Shown here piece by piece: positions 42,321 through 53,400 of a DNA stretch of 64,000 nucleotides (position 1 is its first letter; each line of letters opens with the position of its first letter). The stretch comes from Hydractinia symbiolongicarpus (lineage: Eukaryota > Cnidaria > Hydrozoa > Anthoathecata > Hydractiniidae): NCBI RefSeq assembly GCF_029227915.1, contig NC_079877.1, positions 868,001 to 932,000 of the forward strand. The letters run 5' to 3'. The position numbers and the translations under genes are program-made. The notes below the pieces were generated by a model that was not told where the DNA came from, searched no databases, and saw only the letters and a list, made by a program, of their open reading frames with translations.

Positions 42321-45300
42321 ATCTTTTCACCACTAAAACGCATGAGACTTGTAGTTTTCAAAAATGTTTTTATTTTTGATGAGACGCTGAATAAAAGATG
42401 TTTAATCGCCGGCAAACGAAAACCCGCCAATTCCCGTAAATCCCGGACTCGGCTGGTATAGCCAAAAGTATATAAAGAAAGTATCCAGGAAGTAAACTCA
42501 TTTCCCGAACGATTTTTTAAATTATTTTTTCACCACTAAAACGCATGAGACTTGTAGTTTTCAAAAATGTTTTCATTTTTGAGGAGACGCTGAATAAAAG
42601 AAGTTTAAATTCCGGCAAACGAAAACCCGCGATTTCCAGTAAATCCCGGACTCGGCCCGTGTAGTCGAAAGTATACAAAGAAAGTACCCTGCGAGTAAAC
42701 TCATTTCCAGAACGATTTTTTAAATTATCTTCTCACCACTAAAACGCACGAGACTTGTAGTTTTCAAAAATGTTTTCATTTTTGATGAGACGCTGAATAA
42801 AAGATGTTTAATCGCCGGCAAACCAAAACCCGTGAATTCCCGTAAATCCCGGACTCGGCCCGTATAGCCAAAAGTATTCAAAGAAAGTACCCAGGGAGTA
42901 AACTCATTTCCAGAACGATTTTTTAAATTATTTTTTCACCACTAAAACGCATGAGACTTGTAGTTTTCAAAAATGTTTTCATTTTTGATGAGACGCTGAA
43001 TAAAAAAAGTTTAATCGCCGGCAAACGAAAACCCGCGATTTCCCGTAAATCCCGGACTCGGCCCGTATAGTCGAAAGTATACAAAGAAAGTACCCTGCGA
43101 GTAAACTCATTTCCAGAACGACTTTTTAAATTATCTTTTCACCACTAAAACGCATGAGACTTGTAGTTTTCAAAAATGTTTTCATTTTCGATGAGACGCT
43201 GAATAAAAGAAGTTTGATCGCTGGCAAACGAAAACCCGCGAATTCCCGTAAATCCCGGACTCGGCCCGTATAGCCAAAAGTATACAAAGAAAGTATCCAG
43301 GGAGTTAACTCATTTCATGAACGATTTTTTAAATTATTTTTTCACCACTAAAACGTATGAGACTTGTAGTTTTCAAAAATGTTTTCATTTTTGATGAGAC
43401 GCTGAATAAAAGAAGTTTAATCGCCGGCAAACAAAAACCCGCGATTTCCAGTAAATCCCGGACTCGGCCCGTATAGTCGAAAGTATACAAAGAAAGTACC
43501 CTGCGAGTAAACTCATTTCCAGAACGATTTTTTAAATTATCTTTTCACCACTAAAACGCATGAGACTTGTAGTTTTTAAAAATGTTTTCATTTTCGATGA
43601 GACGCTGAATAAAAGAAGTTTGATCGCTGGCAAACGAAAACCCGCGAATTCCCGTAAATCCCGGACTCGGCCCGTATAGCCAAAAGTATACAAAGAAAGT
43701 ATCCAGGGAGTAAACTCATTTCCCGAACGATTTTTTAAATTATTTTTTCACCACTAAAACGTATGAGACTTGTAGTTTTCAAAAATGTTTTCATTTTTGA
43801 TGAGACGCTGAATAAAAGAAGTTTAATCGCCGGCAAACGAAAACCCGCGATTTCCAGTAAATCCCGGACTCGGCCCGTATAGTCGAAAGTATACAAAGAA
43901 AGTGCCCTGCGAGTGAACTCATTTCCAGAACGATTTTTTAAATTATCTTTTCACCACTAAAACGCACGAGACTTGTAGTTTTTAAAAATGTTTTCATTTT
44001 TGATGAGACGCTGAATAAAAGAAGTTTAATCGCCGGCAAACGAAAACCCGCGATTTCCAGTAAATCCCGGACTCGGCCCGTATAGTCGAAAGTATACAAA
44101 GAAAGTACCCTGCGAGTAAACTCATTTCCAGAACGATTTTTTAAATTATCTTTTCACCACTAAAACGCACGAGACTTGTAGTTTTTAAAAATGTTTTCAT
44201 TTTTGATGAGACGCTGAATAAAAGAAGTTTAATCGCCGGCAAACGAAAACCCGCGATTTCCAGTAAATCCCGGACTCGGCCCATATAGTCGAAAGTATAC
44301 AAAGAAAGTACCCTGTGATTAAACTCATTTCCAGTACGATTTTTTAAATTATCTTTTCACCACTAAAACGCATGAGACTCGTAGTTTTCAAAAATGTTTT
44401 CATTTTTGATGAGACGCGGAATAAAAGACGTTTAATCGCTGGCAAACGAAAACCCGCGATTTCCTGTAAATCCCGGGCTCGGCCCGTATAGTCAAAAGTA
44501 TACAAAGAAACTACCCAGGGAGTAAACTCATTTCCCGAACGATTTTTTAAATTATTTTTTCACCACTAAAACGCGTGAGACTTGTAGTTTTCAAAAATGT
44601 TTTCATTTCTGATAAGATGCTTAATGAAAGAGGTTTAATCGCCGGCAAACGAAAACCAGCGATTTCCCGTAAATCCAGGACTCGGCCCGTTTAGTCAAAA
44701 GTATACAAAGAAAGTACTCAGGGAGTAAACTCATTTCCAGAACGATTTTTTAAATTATCTTTTCACCACTAAAACGCATGAGACTTGTAGTTTTCAAAAA
44801 TGTTTTCATTTTTGATGAGACGCTGAATAAAAGAAGTTTAATCGCCGGCAAACGAAAACCCGCGATTTCCCGTAAATCCAGGACTCGGCCCGTATAGTCG
44901 AATATATACAAAGAAAGTACCCTGTGAGTAAACTCATTTCCAGAACGATTTTTTAAATTATCTTTTCACCACTAAAACGCATGAGACTCGTAGTTTTCAA
45001 AAATGTTTTCATTTTTGATGAGACGCGGAATAAAAGACGTTTAATCGCTGGCAAACGAAAACCCGCGATTTCCCGTAAATCCCGGGCTCGGCCCGTATAG
45101 TCAAAAGTATACAAAGAAACTACCCAGGGAGTAAACTCATTTCCCGAACGATTTTTTAAATTATTTTTTCACCACTAAAACGCATAAGACTTGTAGTTTT
45201 CAAAAATGTTTTCATTTTTGATGAGACGCTGAATAAAAGACGTTTAATCGCCGGCAAACAAAAACCAGCGATTTCCCGTAAATCCAGGACTCGGCCCGTA

Positions 45301-45413
45301 TAGTCAAAAGTATACAAAGAAAGTACTCAGGGAGTAAACTCATTTCCAGAACGATTTTTTAAATTATTTTTTCACCACTAAAACGCATGAGACTTGTAGT
45401 TTTCAAAAATGTT

Positions 45414-47030
45414 TTCATTTCTGATAAGACGCTTAATGAAAGAGGTTTAATCGCCGGCAAACGAAAACCAGCGATTTCCCGTAAATCCAGGACTCGGCCC
45501 GTATAGTCAAAAGTATACAAAGAAAGTACTCAGGGAGTAAACTCATTTCCAGAACGATTTTTTAAATTATCTTTTCACCACTAAAACGCATGAGACTTGT
45601 AGTTTTCAAAAATGTTTTCATTTTTGATGAGACACTGAATAAAAGAAGTTTAATCGCCGGCAAACGAAAACCCGCGATTTCCCGTAAATCCCGGGCTTGG
45701 CCCGTATAGTCGAATATATACAAAGAAAGCACCCTGTGAGTAAACACATTTCCAGAACGATTTTTTAAATTATCTTTTCACCACTAAAACGCATGAGACT
45801 CGTAGTTTTCAAAAATGTTTTCATTTTTGATGAGACGCGGAATAAAAGAAGTTTAATCGCTGGCAAACGAAAACCCGCGATTTCCCGTAAATCCCGGACT
45901 CAGCCCGTATAGTCAAAAGTATACAAAGAAACTACCCAGGGAGTAAACTCATTTCCCGAACGATTTTTTAAATTATTTTTTCAACACTAAAACGCATAAG
46001 ACTTGTAGTTTTCAAAAATGTTTTCATTTTTGATGAGACGCTGAATAAAAGAAGTTTAATCGCCGGCAAACGAAAACCAGCGATTTCCCGTAAATCCCGG
46101 ACTCGGCCCGTATAGTCAAAAGTATACAAAGAAAGTACTCAGGGAGTAAACTCATTTCCAGAACGATTTTTTAAATTATTTTTTCGCCACTAAAACGCAC
46201 GAGACTTGTAGTTCTCAAAAATGTTTTCATTTCTGATAAGACGCTTAATGAAAGAGGTTTAATCGCCGGCAAACGAAAACCAGCGATTTCCCGTAAATCC
46301 AGGACTCGGCCCGTATAGTCAAAAGTATACAAAGAAAGTACTCAGGGAGTAAACTCATTTCCAGAACGATTTTTTAAATTATCTTTTCACCACTAAAACG
46401 CATGAGACTTGTAGTTTTCAAAAATGTTTTCATTTTTGATGAGACGCTGAATAAAAGAAGTTTAATCGCCGGCAAACGAAAACCCGCGATTTCCCGTTAA
46501 TCCCGGGCTTGGCCCGTATAGTCGAATATATACAAAGAAAGCACCCTGTGAGTAAACACATTTCCAGAACGATTTTTTAAATTATCTTTTCACCACTAAA
46601 ACGCATGAGACTCGTAGTTTTCAAAAATGTTTTCATTTTTGATGAGACGCGGAATAAAAGAAGTTTAATCGCTGGCAAACGAAAACCCGCGATTTCCCGT
46701 AAATCCCGGACTCAGCCCGTATAGTCAAAAGTATACAAAGAAACTACCCAGGGAGTAAACTCATTTCCCGAACGATTTTTTAAATTATTTTTTCAACACT
46801 AAAACGCATAAGACTTGTAGTTTTCAAAAATGTTTTCATTTTTGATGAGACGCTGAATAAAAGAAGTTTAATCGCCGGCAAACGAAAACCAGCGATTTCC
46901 CGTAAATCCCGGACTCGGCCCGTATAGTCAAAAGTATACAAAGAAAGTACTCAGGGAGTAAACTCATTTCCAGAACGATTTTTTAAATTATTTTTTCGCC
47001 ACTAAAACGCACGAGACTTGTAGTTCTCAA
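45414..47030. repeat. 812-bp tandem higher-order duplication (4 monomers x 2)
   Basis: TTCATTTCTGATAAGACGC at 45414 and 46226, and GCACCCTGTGAGTAAACACA at 45729 and 46541, are exactly 812 bp apart. The copies differ at very few positions. Both contain an unoccupied version of the transposon insertion site (AC at 45789 and 46601). Confidence 0.85.
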
Positions 47031-47542
47031 AAATGTTTTCATTTTTGATGAGACGCTGAATAAAAGAAGTTTAATCGCCGGCAAACGAAAACCAGCGATT
47101 TCCCGTAAATCCCGGACTCGGCCCGTATAGTCAAAAGTATACAAAAAAGGACTCAGGGAGTAAACTCATTTCCAGAACGATTTTTTAAATTATTTTTTCA
47201 CCACTAAAACGCGTGAGACTTGTAGTTTTCAAAAATGTTTTCATTTCTGATAAGACGCTTAATGAAAGAGGTTTAATCGCCGGCAAACGGAAACCCGCGA
47301 TTTCCCGTAAATCCCGGACTCGGCCCGTATAGTCAAAAGTATACAAAGAAACTACCCAGGGAGTAAGCTCATTTCCAGAACGATTTTTTAAATTATCTTT
47401 TCACCACTAAACCGCACGTGACTTGTAGTTTTTAAAAATGTTTTCATTTTTGATGAGACGCTGAATAAAAGAAGTTTAATCGCCGGCAAACGAAAACCCG
47501 CGATTTCCAGTAAATCCCGGACTCGGCCCATATAGTCGAAAG

Positions 47543-47914
47543 TATACAAAGAAAGTACCCTGCGAGTAAACTCATTTCCAGAACGATTTTTTAAATTATC
47601 TTTTCACCACTAAAACGCATGAGACTTGTAGTTTTCAAAAATGTTTTCATTTTCGATGAGACGCTGAATAAAAGAAGTTTGATCGCTGGCAAACGAAAAC
47701 CCGCGAATTCCCGTAAATCCCGGACTCGGCCCGTATAAGCTCATTTCCAGAACGATTTTTTAAATTATCTTTTCACCACTAAAACGCATGAGACTTGTAG
47801 TTTTCAAAAATGTTTTCATTTTTGATGAGACGCTGAATAAAAGAAGTTTAATCGCCGGCAAACGAAAACCCGCGATTTCCCGTAAACCCCGGGCTTGGCC
47901 CGTATAGTCAAATA
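47543..47914. repeat. Monomer pair with a 34-bp deletion
   Basis: The TATAC spacing here is 372 bp instead of 406. At 47731 the sequence reads CCCGTATAAGCTCATTTCC where intact monomers have GTCAAAAGTATAC...GGGAGTA between CCCGTATA and AGCTC. Flanking TA provides microhomology. Confidence 0.8.
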
Positions 47915-48798
47915 TATACAAAGAAAGTACCCTGTGATTAAACTCATTTCCAGTACGATTTTTTAAATTACCTTTTCACCACTAAAACGCATGAGACTCG
48001 TAGTTTTCAAAAATGTTTTCATTTTTGATGAGACGCGGAATAAAAGACGTTTAATCGCTGGCAAACGAAAACCCGCGATTTCCCGTAAATCCCGGGCTCG
48101 GCCCGTATAGTCAAAAGTATACAAAGAAACTACCCAGGGAGTAAACTCATTTCCCGAACGATTTTTTAAATTATTTTTTCACCACTAAAACGCATAAGAC
48201 TTGAAGTTTTCAAAAATGTTTTCATTTTTGATGAGACGCTGAATAAAAGACGTTTAATCGCCGGCAAACAAAAACCAGCGATTTCCCGTAAATCCAGGAC
48301 TCGGCCCGTATAGTCAAAAGTATACAAAGAAAGTAATCAGGGAGTAAACTCATTTCCAGAACGATTTTTTAAATTATTTTTTCACCACTAAAACGCGTGA
48401 GACTTGTAGTTTTCAAAAATGTTTTCATTTCTGATAGGACGCTTAATGAAAGAGGTTTAATCGCCGGCAAACGAAAACCAGCGATTTCCCGTAAATCCAG
48501 GACTCGGCCAGTATAGTCAAAAGTATACAAAGAAAGTACTCAGGAAGTGAACTCATTTGCAGAACGATTTTTTAAATTATCTTTTCACCACTAAAACGCA
48601 TGAGACTTGTAGTTTTCAAAAATGTTTTCATTTTTGATGAGACGCTGAATAAAAGAAGTTTAATCGCCGGCAAACGAAAACCCGCGATTTCCCGTAAATC
48701 CCGGGTTTGGCCCGTATAGTCGAATATATACAAAGAAAGTACCCTGTGAGTAAACTCATTTCCAGAACGATTTTTTAAATTATCTTTTCACCACTAAA

Positions 48799-48800
48799 AC
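48799..48800. other. Target-site duplication AC, left copy
   Basis: Uninterrupted monomers read ..CACTAAAACGCATGAG.. at this point (for example at 45789 and 46601). The left flank ends ..CTAAAAC and the right flank starts ACGCATGAG, so only AC is present twice. The pre-insertion sequence is restored by removing the element plus one AC. Confidence 0.85.
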
Positions 48801-48826
48801 CTCGGGCAACTTACGGACAGTCTCCA
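48801..48826 (+). repeat. Left terminal inverted repeat (26 bp)
   Basis: Begins CTCGGGCAAC and ends GTCTCCA. It is identical over 26 bp to the reverse complement of 56134-56159. The two ends diverge immediately afterwards (ATTA here, CAAC at the other end), which fixes the length. It is the likely transposase recognition end. Confidence 0.95.
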
Positions 48827-48850
48827 ATTATTTCGGGTAAAACACGGGTA

Positions 48851-48883
48851 TACCGCGTTTTATCATAATCGTCTACCGCGTTT
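48851..48883 (+). repeat. Subterminal direct repeat TACCGCGTTT (two copies)
   Basis: TACCGCGTTT occurs at 48851 and again at 48874, 23 bp apart, about 25 bp inside the left inverted repeat. CACTA-type transposases bind short repeated subterminal motifs, so these are candidates for internal binding sites. Only a partial resemblance (CGTGGTTTTAC) is seen at the other end. Confidence 0.45.
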
Positions 48884-49446
48884 TGCTATCTGACGTGCTT
48901 TTTGTCGTTTCAAGTTTGTGAAGAAGACAAGAAGGTGCCGCCATTTTTGTGTTTTTGTGTTGACAGAAATGGTTGGTTGTACCATACATTTGGCTGTTAA
49001 GGTATTTGTGATCACGCAGTAAAAACAAGGTTTGTAATATTATTTATTCTATATATTTGAAATTTTCTATATTCTATTTGCCTATAGCTACCTGTCAAAA
49101 TTATATATATAGTAGCTATAGCAAAAGCTAGCTATATATTTCTGGAAGTGTTTACCTAAACTTTGTAACTGTCAGAGCTATACATAGCCTTTCTGGCTGT
49201 TATATACATAGATATATACATAGATAGATATATACAATATAAAAACAGTTAGTCAAGAAATTAAACTGTTTATGTAGTTCTTAGATCACTGCAGATTACT
49301 TAGCTAAATAGTTGTGGGTGCAAATCCTACCTCTGTACGAAAGAGTAGCTTAATTAGAAAAGCTGTTTAGCTAGTATTCTCTTGATTTAGGGTGCAGATA
49401 TATAACCCACATAATGGATTGTAAAAATGGACCTTTTTAAGACTGT

Positions 49447-49460
49447 TAGCTAGCTAGCTA
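49447..49460. repeat. (TAGC)n microsatellite
   Basis: TAGCTAGCTAGCTA, three and a half units. The self-complementary TAGCTA word also recurs elsewhere in the 3' subterminal region. Confidence 0.8.
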
Positions 49461-49655
49461 TTTCTTCTAAGTTTTGCACAATACAAGATTATTGCGTATT
49501 AAGCCCGTCAAAGCAACAACAAATACTTTGATATCTTTTTAAAGGTATTAATTTCCTTCTCGTGTTGTTCTTGTTTTTTCGTTTGTGCAAAATGATGATC
49601 CACAATAATATAAAAATACATTTCCCATACGAAACGTATCAGAAAAAAAGTTTTG

Positions 49656-49670
49656 TATATATATATATAT
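49656..49670. repeat. (TA)n microsatellite
   Basis: Fifteen bases of alternating T/A directly beyond the putative polyadenylation signal of the transposase gene. Confidence 0.85.
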
Positions 49671-49678
49671 CAAATGTT

Positions 49679-49684
49679 TTTATT
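49679..49684 (-). terminator. Polyadenylation signal AATAAA of the transposase gene
   Basis: TTTATT on the plus strand is AATAAA in gene orientation, about 80 nt past the stop codon at 49763. It is followed by an AT-rich stretch with a (TA)n run at 49656-49670. This is the first canonical signal after the stop. Confidence 0.5.
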
Positions 49685-49762
49685 TTAGCTAGCTCTGGCT
49701 AATTTGTTGAAAAATATGCTTCTTAAAATTTAAAAGCGCATATTGATCCTTTTGCTGAAAAA

Positions 49763-50425
49763 CTAAATATTTGTCCATTGTTCAAGAATTTTTTTGGCGT
49801 GGTAATTTAATTTATATTTCTCCATGTAAATTTTATTTGATTTAAGCTCTTCTGTATTCGGCATCTTAAAATTTTTTGCTATGAAGTCTTTTTCCCAATC
49901 TTTCGTAGCTTTTTCTGCTTCATGCTGAACAGCCATCACTTTTTCACGAAAATGAATGATAAATGCTCTACATTTTTTTCTTGAATGTTCACTTTTAGTC
50001 AGCTTATATGACATATGATGACGGTCGAAGTCCTTCAATTTATCTGAATAGCCAAGAACATACATTATGTTCTTGCATACACCTGATTCAAGAATTGGGT
50101 TTTGGTCAGCTTTCGTCTGTCTGTCTCTACAGATCTTTTCCAACTTACTATTTTCTGCAGTTTTTTTAGGATTAGTAACTGAGTCAGCTATGCAAGGTTG
50201 TTGTTCCAATGTAATTGTGTTTGATGTTTCTTTCTCAAAATGAACAGCTTGGTCAACTTCTAAATCCAATAAGGAAGGTTGCTGTTCTAATGTGATATCT
50301 ATCTCCATTTCTATCTCTTCATTATTATCATGTGATATATACGCATTATCATATTCTGCATTATCATCATCAGCCATCAGTTTGATATTACTTGTTATGT
50401 TTGCTTTTGGATTTGTAACGCCAGT
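49763..50425 (-). CDS. Transposase exon 10: C-terminal extension and stop (aa 1045-1264)
   Basis: A 663-nt terminal exon including the stop. The acceptor CTTACTCTCAG|ACT matches phase 0 of exon 9. A methionine inside it (50377) could be taken for the start of a separate 204-codon gene, but the frame is open back to the acceptor, so it is better read as the last exon. It starts with an acidic region holding a heptad duplicated 41 residues apart (ITLEQQP), then a Lys-rich helical region with C and H residues (GVCKNIMYVLGYSDKLKDFDRHH begins the segment). Function unknown. Confidence 0.75.
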   Translation of the reverse strand, partial: TGVTNPKANITSNIKLMADDDNAEYDNAYISHDNNEEIEMEIDITLEQQPSLLDLEVDQAVHFEKETSNTITLEQQPCIADSVTNPKKTAENSKLEKICRDRQTKADQNPILESGVCKNIMYVLGYSDKLKDFDRHHMSYKLTKSEHSRKKCRAFIIHFREKVMAVQHEAEKATKDWEKDFIAKNFKMPNTEELKSNKIYMEKYKLNYHAKKILEQWTNI

Positions 50426-53400
50426 CTGAGAGTAAGAAAGAGTTCATATGAGCTAAGAAGCAGGCTAGGTATCTGTAGAATTAAAGATAGATGTTGTCCA
50501 GATATAAGTAGATTAAGTTGGTTAGGACACTTGCAAGAATGAAGGAGGATAATTGGGTAAGAAAGTGTAGAAATAGACTTGATACAGAGGAATTTGAGTT
50601 GGGGGCTATTAATATACCCATCCTACAGACAGTAAGCCAAGAATGACGTATTACTTACTTCTTCAAGTGCCTTGCATTCTATTAAATCTCCATTTTCGTC
50701 GAAAGTATTTATCTTTGTGATTGGCAATTCAATACCACGATCAACGCATTTCTTCCAACAAGCTTCTACATCTTTTGCTACTGATTGCAGGTTGTCTTGT
50801 TTGAAATTTGTCATCAAAGGCCCTTCAACTCTGAAATCATCATCCTCTTTTCCATCATGAAATATGATAATATCATTTTCTCTATGCCACCAAACACCAT
50901 TACCATAGAGCAAAAAATCTGCAATTCTTTCCAAGTGTGCCTGATATTTCCGTAGAGGTAAGTTAATGTTAAAACAACTTCTTTTCTCATCTGAAAATTC
51001 AAAAAAGTTTATTTCGAAACAAAATGACAATCATACACTTTTTATCACATGTTAAAATTTTAAACAAAATTAGAAAGATTAATGTTTGAATATCAAACCA
51101 GACTTTTTATTAAGTCAAGCACTTCAAAATATATTTAATTATCACATAGAACAGCCTTTCTGTTTCAGTTTATTCCATGACGACAGAACATTGCCTACGT
51201 AAAATGACATTTTCCTGTTTTGCGTTGGCAAACTCGTGTTCGACATTTGCAATTTATATTTGTTTTGCGGCCAAATGCTGCAGTACACAAATAACAGTTA
51301 AATATTTGCCAATGTGAATTGAAAACTTTTGTTTTCATGTGGACATTCGTCTCAGCAATTTCTGAATGCCAACATGAATTAGAAAGCCAGTAGAAACAGA
51401 TATTTTAGACTTACCAAGTACACTCTCTGAAAATTTCGATATTTTAGATGTGTTAGTTGATTTTCTAGAACATTCTTTGGCAATAAATTTCTGTTCAGCT
51501 TGAATACGGATGATGCTATTATCACGTATGGATTCTAAGGATCTGGCTGATGTTCTCAAACTTATTTGATTAATTTTGCTGAATAGCTGTTCTTCATTCT
51601 CTGTGTGTAAGGAGCTTGGTGAGATAATTCTCGATACTTCTGCTAAATGTGTTGTCAAGCCATGATAATAAATGCCATAAAGCTTTTGTGTAGACATTGA
51701 CTTTAAATTATGCCCAAACAGATCTTGGCACAACATGGCATGCTGGAAACTAATATTATGTAATCGTAGAATAATTCGTGGGGACCTTTTTTGGGATTTA
51801 AGATATGATAACCGAACTAGCTCCATCAATGTGTACAACAACTCTTTGATTTCCTTTCTGCAAGTGCTTTGCATTGATTGGTAAACAACTATTGATGACA
51901 GCCGATAGTCAGATCCTCTCACCTTGTCCTTCGAACCATATGTGGCATCTAGGGACTGTTGAAAAATTTTATTCTCTTGAGGTGTCAACACTTCATGCAA
52001 AACATCCCACAAATTCTTGATATGTCCTTTACAATCATGCAGTGGTTCAATCGGCATCACTTCATAATTAGCAAGATTCAAGGACTCCATTGTACTATGT
52101 TCATTTCCAAAGCAAAGAGCTGGAACACGGATAATTCCTTTAAAAAAAATTGTTGACTGAATTTATAAATTTTAATGAGTGTAATTTTGAAAATAAAATC
52201 AGAATTGTTTTTATGCTTTTCAATTTTCCTCAACATATCTGATTTTCTTTTGCTTTATTTGTAGAAAAATTTTCAGACAAATATCAACTAACATCAACTT
52301 ATATAAAACTTTTGCGAAAAAGGCCAAAATTTGCAAAAGTTATTTTAGTTTATCAAAAATAAAATAGCCCTAACCTGTCAAATGATTTTTTAGTAGCTGT
52401 TCAAGGTCCTTTTTGTGCAACTTTTGATGAACTGGTAAGTCACGGTCAAGGTTTCTGTAATTTACTTCAAGACCCAGTTTCTCCACATTGAGTTGTTGAA
52501 ATGGAGACACAGCTTTTTGTTGTTGTCCTGCTGGACCTGATATTACCTAAAATAATCAAAAATAGTTAGTTAAAAATAGTTAATGTTATGTAATAGAAAT
52601 CTATAAATTTGTCATTCATATTTTGTTTCATTTACCTGGAATAAATAATTTTCTATACTTTTTGTCAAAATTACAAATAACGAACAACTTATTTTGAAAT
52701 TTATGTACCTTCTTCCTTCTTTGTTCCAAGGACACTATTTTGTTACTGTAGACATGGGCTATATCTGTAAATCTTGATTTTTTGCATCCACAAAGACAGG
52801 GAAAGTTTCCACCATGAGAGTTACCACTCTCGTATTGTATTTCAGGATGGTCACCTAAAATATAAATGAATTCCTGTTATCCTTTTTTAAATAAATTGTT
52901 GCATTATGCAGATTAAACTTGTGTGAATTGAATTCCATCAACATACCATGAAAAAACCTTATCACATCAACCACTTTCTTATCATTGACAATTAATGGGT
53001 CAGACAATTTTCTAATGTCCATAAGTCTGGTTTCGACATATGAAAGCTTCTCTGCAATGCTATCCTGGGCAAAACCAATAATATAAACGGATGGACGCTC
53101 CACAAGTTCTTGAACATCATGACAAATTCCTAAAATTTAATTTAGCGAACATTATTAAGTGGCATTTAATGTCTACTATCAAAGTAAAAAAAGTAAATAT
53201 TTTTGATTTTAGATATCTAGAATTTTGGTGATCAATAACAATACTTCTAAATGACATACCTGTTTTTGCATACATTTCCTCATCTGTATAAAATAACTTG
53301 TCATCGTAAACAACTTTGACAGTCAATAGTAAATGGCCAGCACTCAAAAGTGATGCATGATCAGACCATAGTATGAAGTATCTTGTCAAAGCACCTTTTG

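Larger units (their letters stand above)
1..48800. repeat. Satellite DNA array, ~203-bp monomer, left part (about 240 copies)
   Basis: The whole stretch is a head-to-tail array of one monomer. The landmark TATACAAA recurs at 1, 203, 406 and 609, giving a period of 202-203 bp that holds to the transposon border. Every monomer carries the same ordered landmarks: GTATACAAAGAAAG, GAGTAAACTCATTTCC, GAACGATTTTTTAAATTAT, CACCACTAAAACGCA, GACTTGTAGTTTTC, CATTTTTGATGAGACGC, TTTAATCGCCGGCAAACG and CGGACTCGGCCCGTATAG. Copies differ at recurrent diagnostic positions (for example CCCAGGGAG, CCCTGCGAG or CTCAGGGAG; GTCGAA or GTCAAA), which defines variant classes. No unrelated sequence interrupts it. Short open frames of 60-106 codons on both strands are by-products of the repeat. 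A centromeric or pericentromeric role is an inference from size and homogeneity. Confidence 0.97.
48827..49762. other. 3' subterminal non-coding region of the transposon
   Basis: A 936-bp region between the left inverted repeat and the transposase stop. It holds a 10-bp direct repeat (TACCGCGTTT at 48851 and 48874), a YY1-like GCCGCCATTTT at 48937, a (TAGC)n tract at 49447-49460, AT-rich TATAGCTA clusters at 49080-49240, and a (TA)n run at 49656-49670. No sizeable open frame exists on either strand. Confidence 0.7.

Noticed and set aside
45562-45747. 61-codon open frame on the minus strand
   Set aside because: Same satellite by-product as those further left; it spans a single monomer and has no independent evidence.
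1-48800. CRISPR array
   Set aside because: The period is regular, but the whole unit repeats with no unique spacers, and the sequence is eukaryotic satellite.
49314-49330. tRNA T-arm-like hairpin (GTGGG-TGCAAAT-CCTAC), suggesting a tRNA or tRNA-derived SINE
   Set aside because: The five-pair stem and seven-base loop are right, but no matching acceptor stem, D-arm or anticodon arm is found upstream, and the B-box deviates (GGTGCAAATCC).
49763-50377. Independent 204-codon second gene in the transposon
   Set aside because: The frame is open upstream of its first Met to a strong CTCTCAG acceptor and joins exon 9 in phase, so it is better explained as the terminal exon of the transposase. An internal start remains possible.
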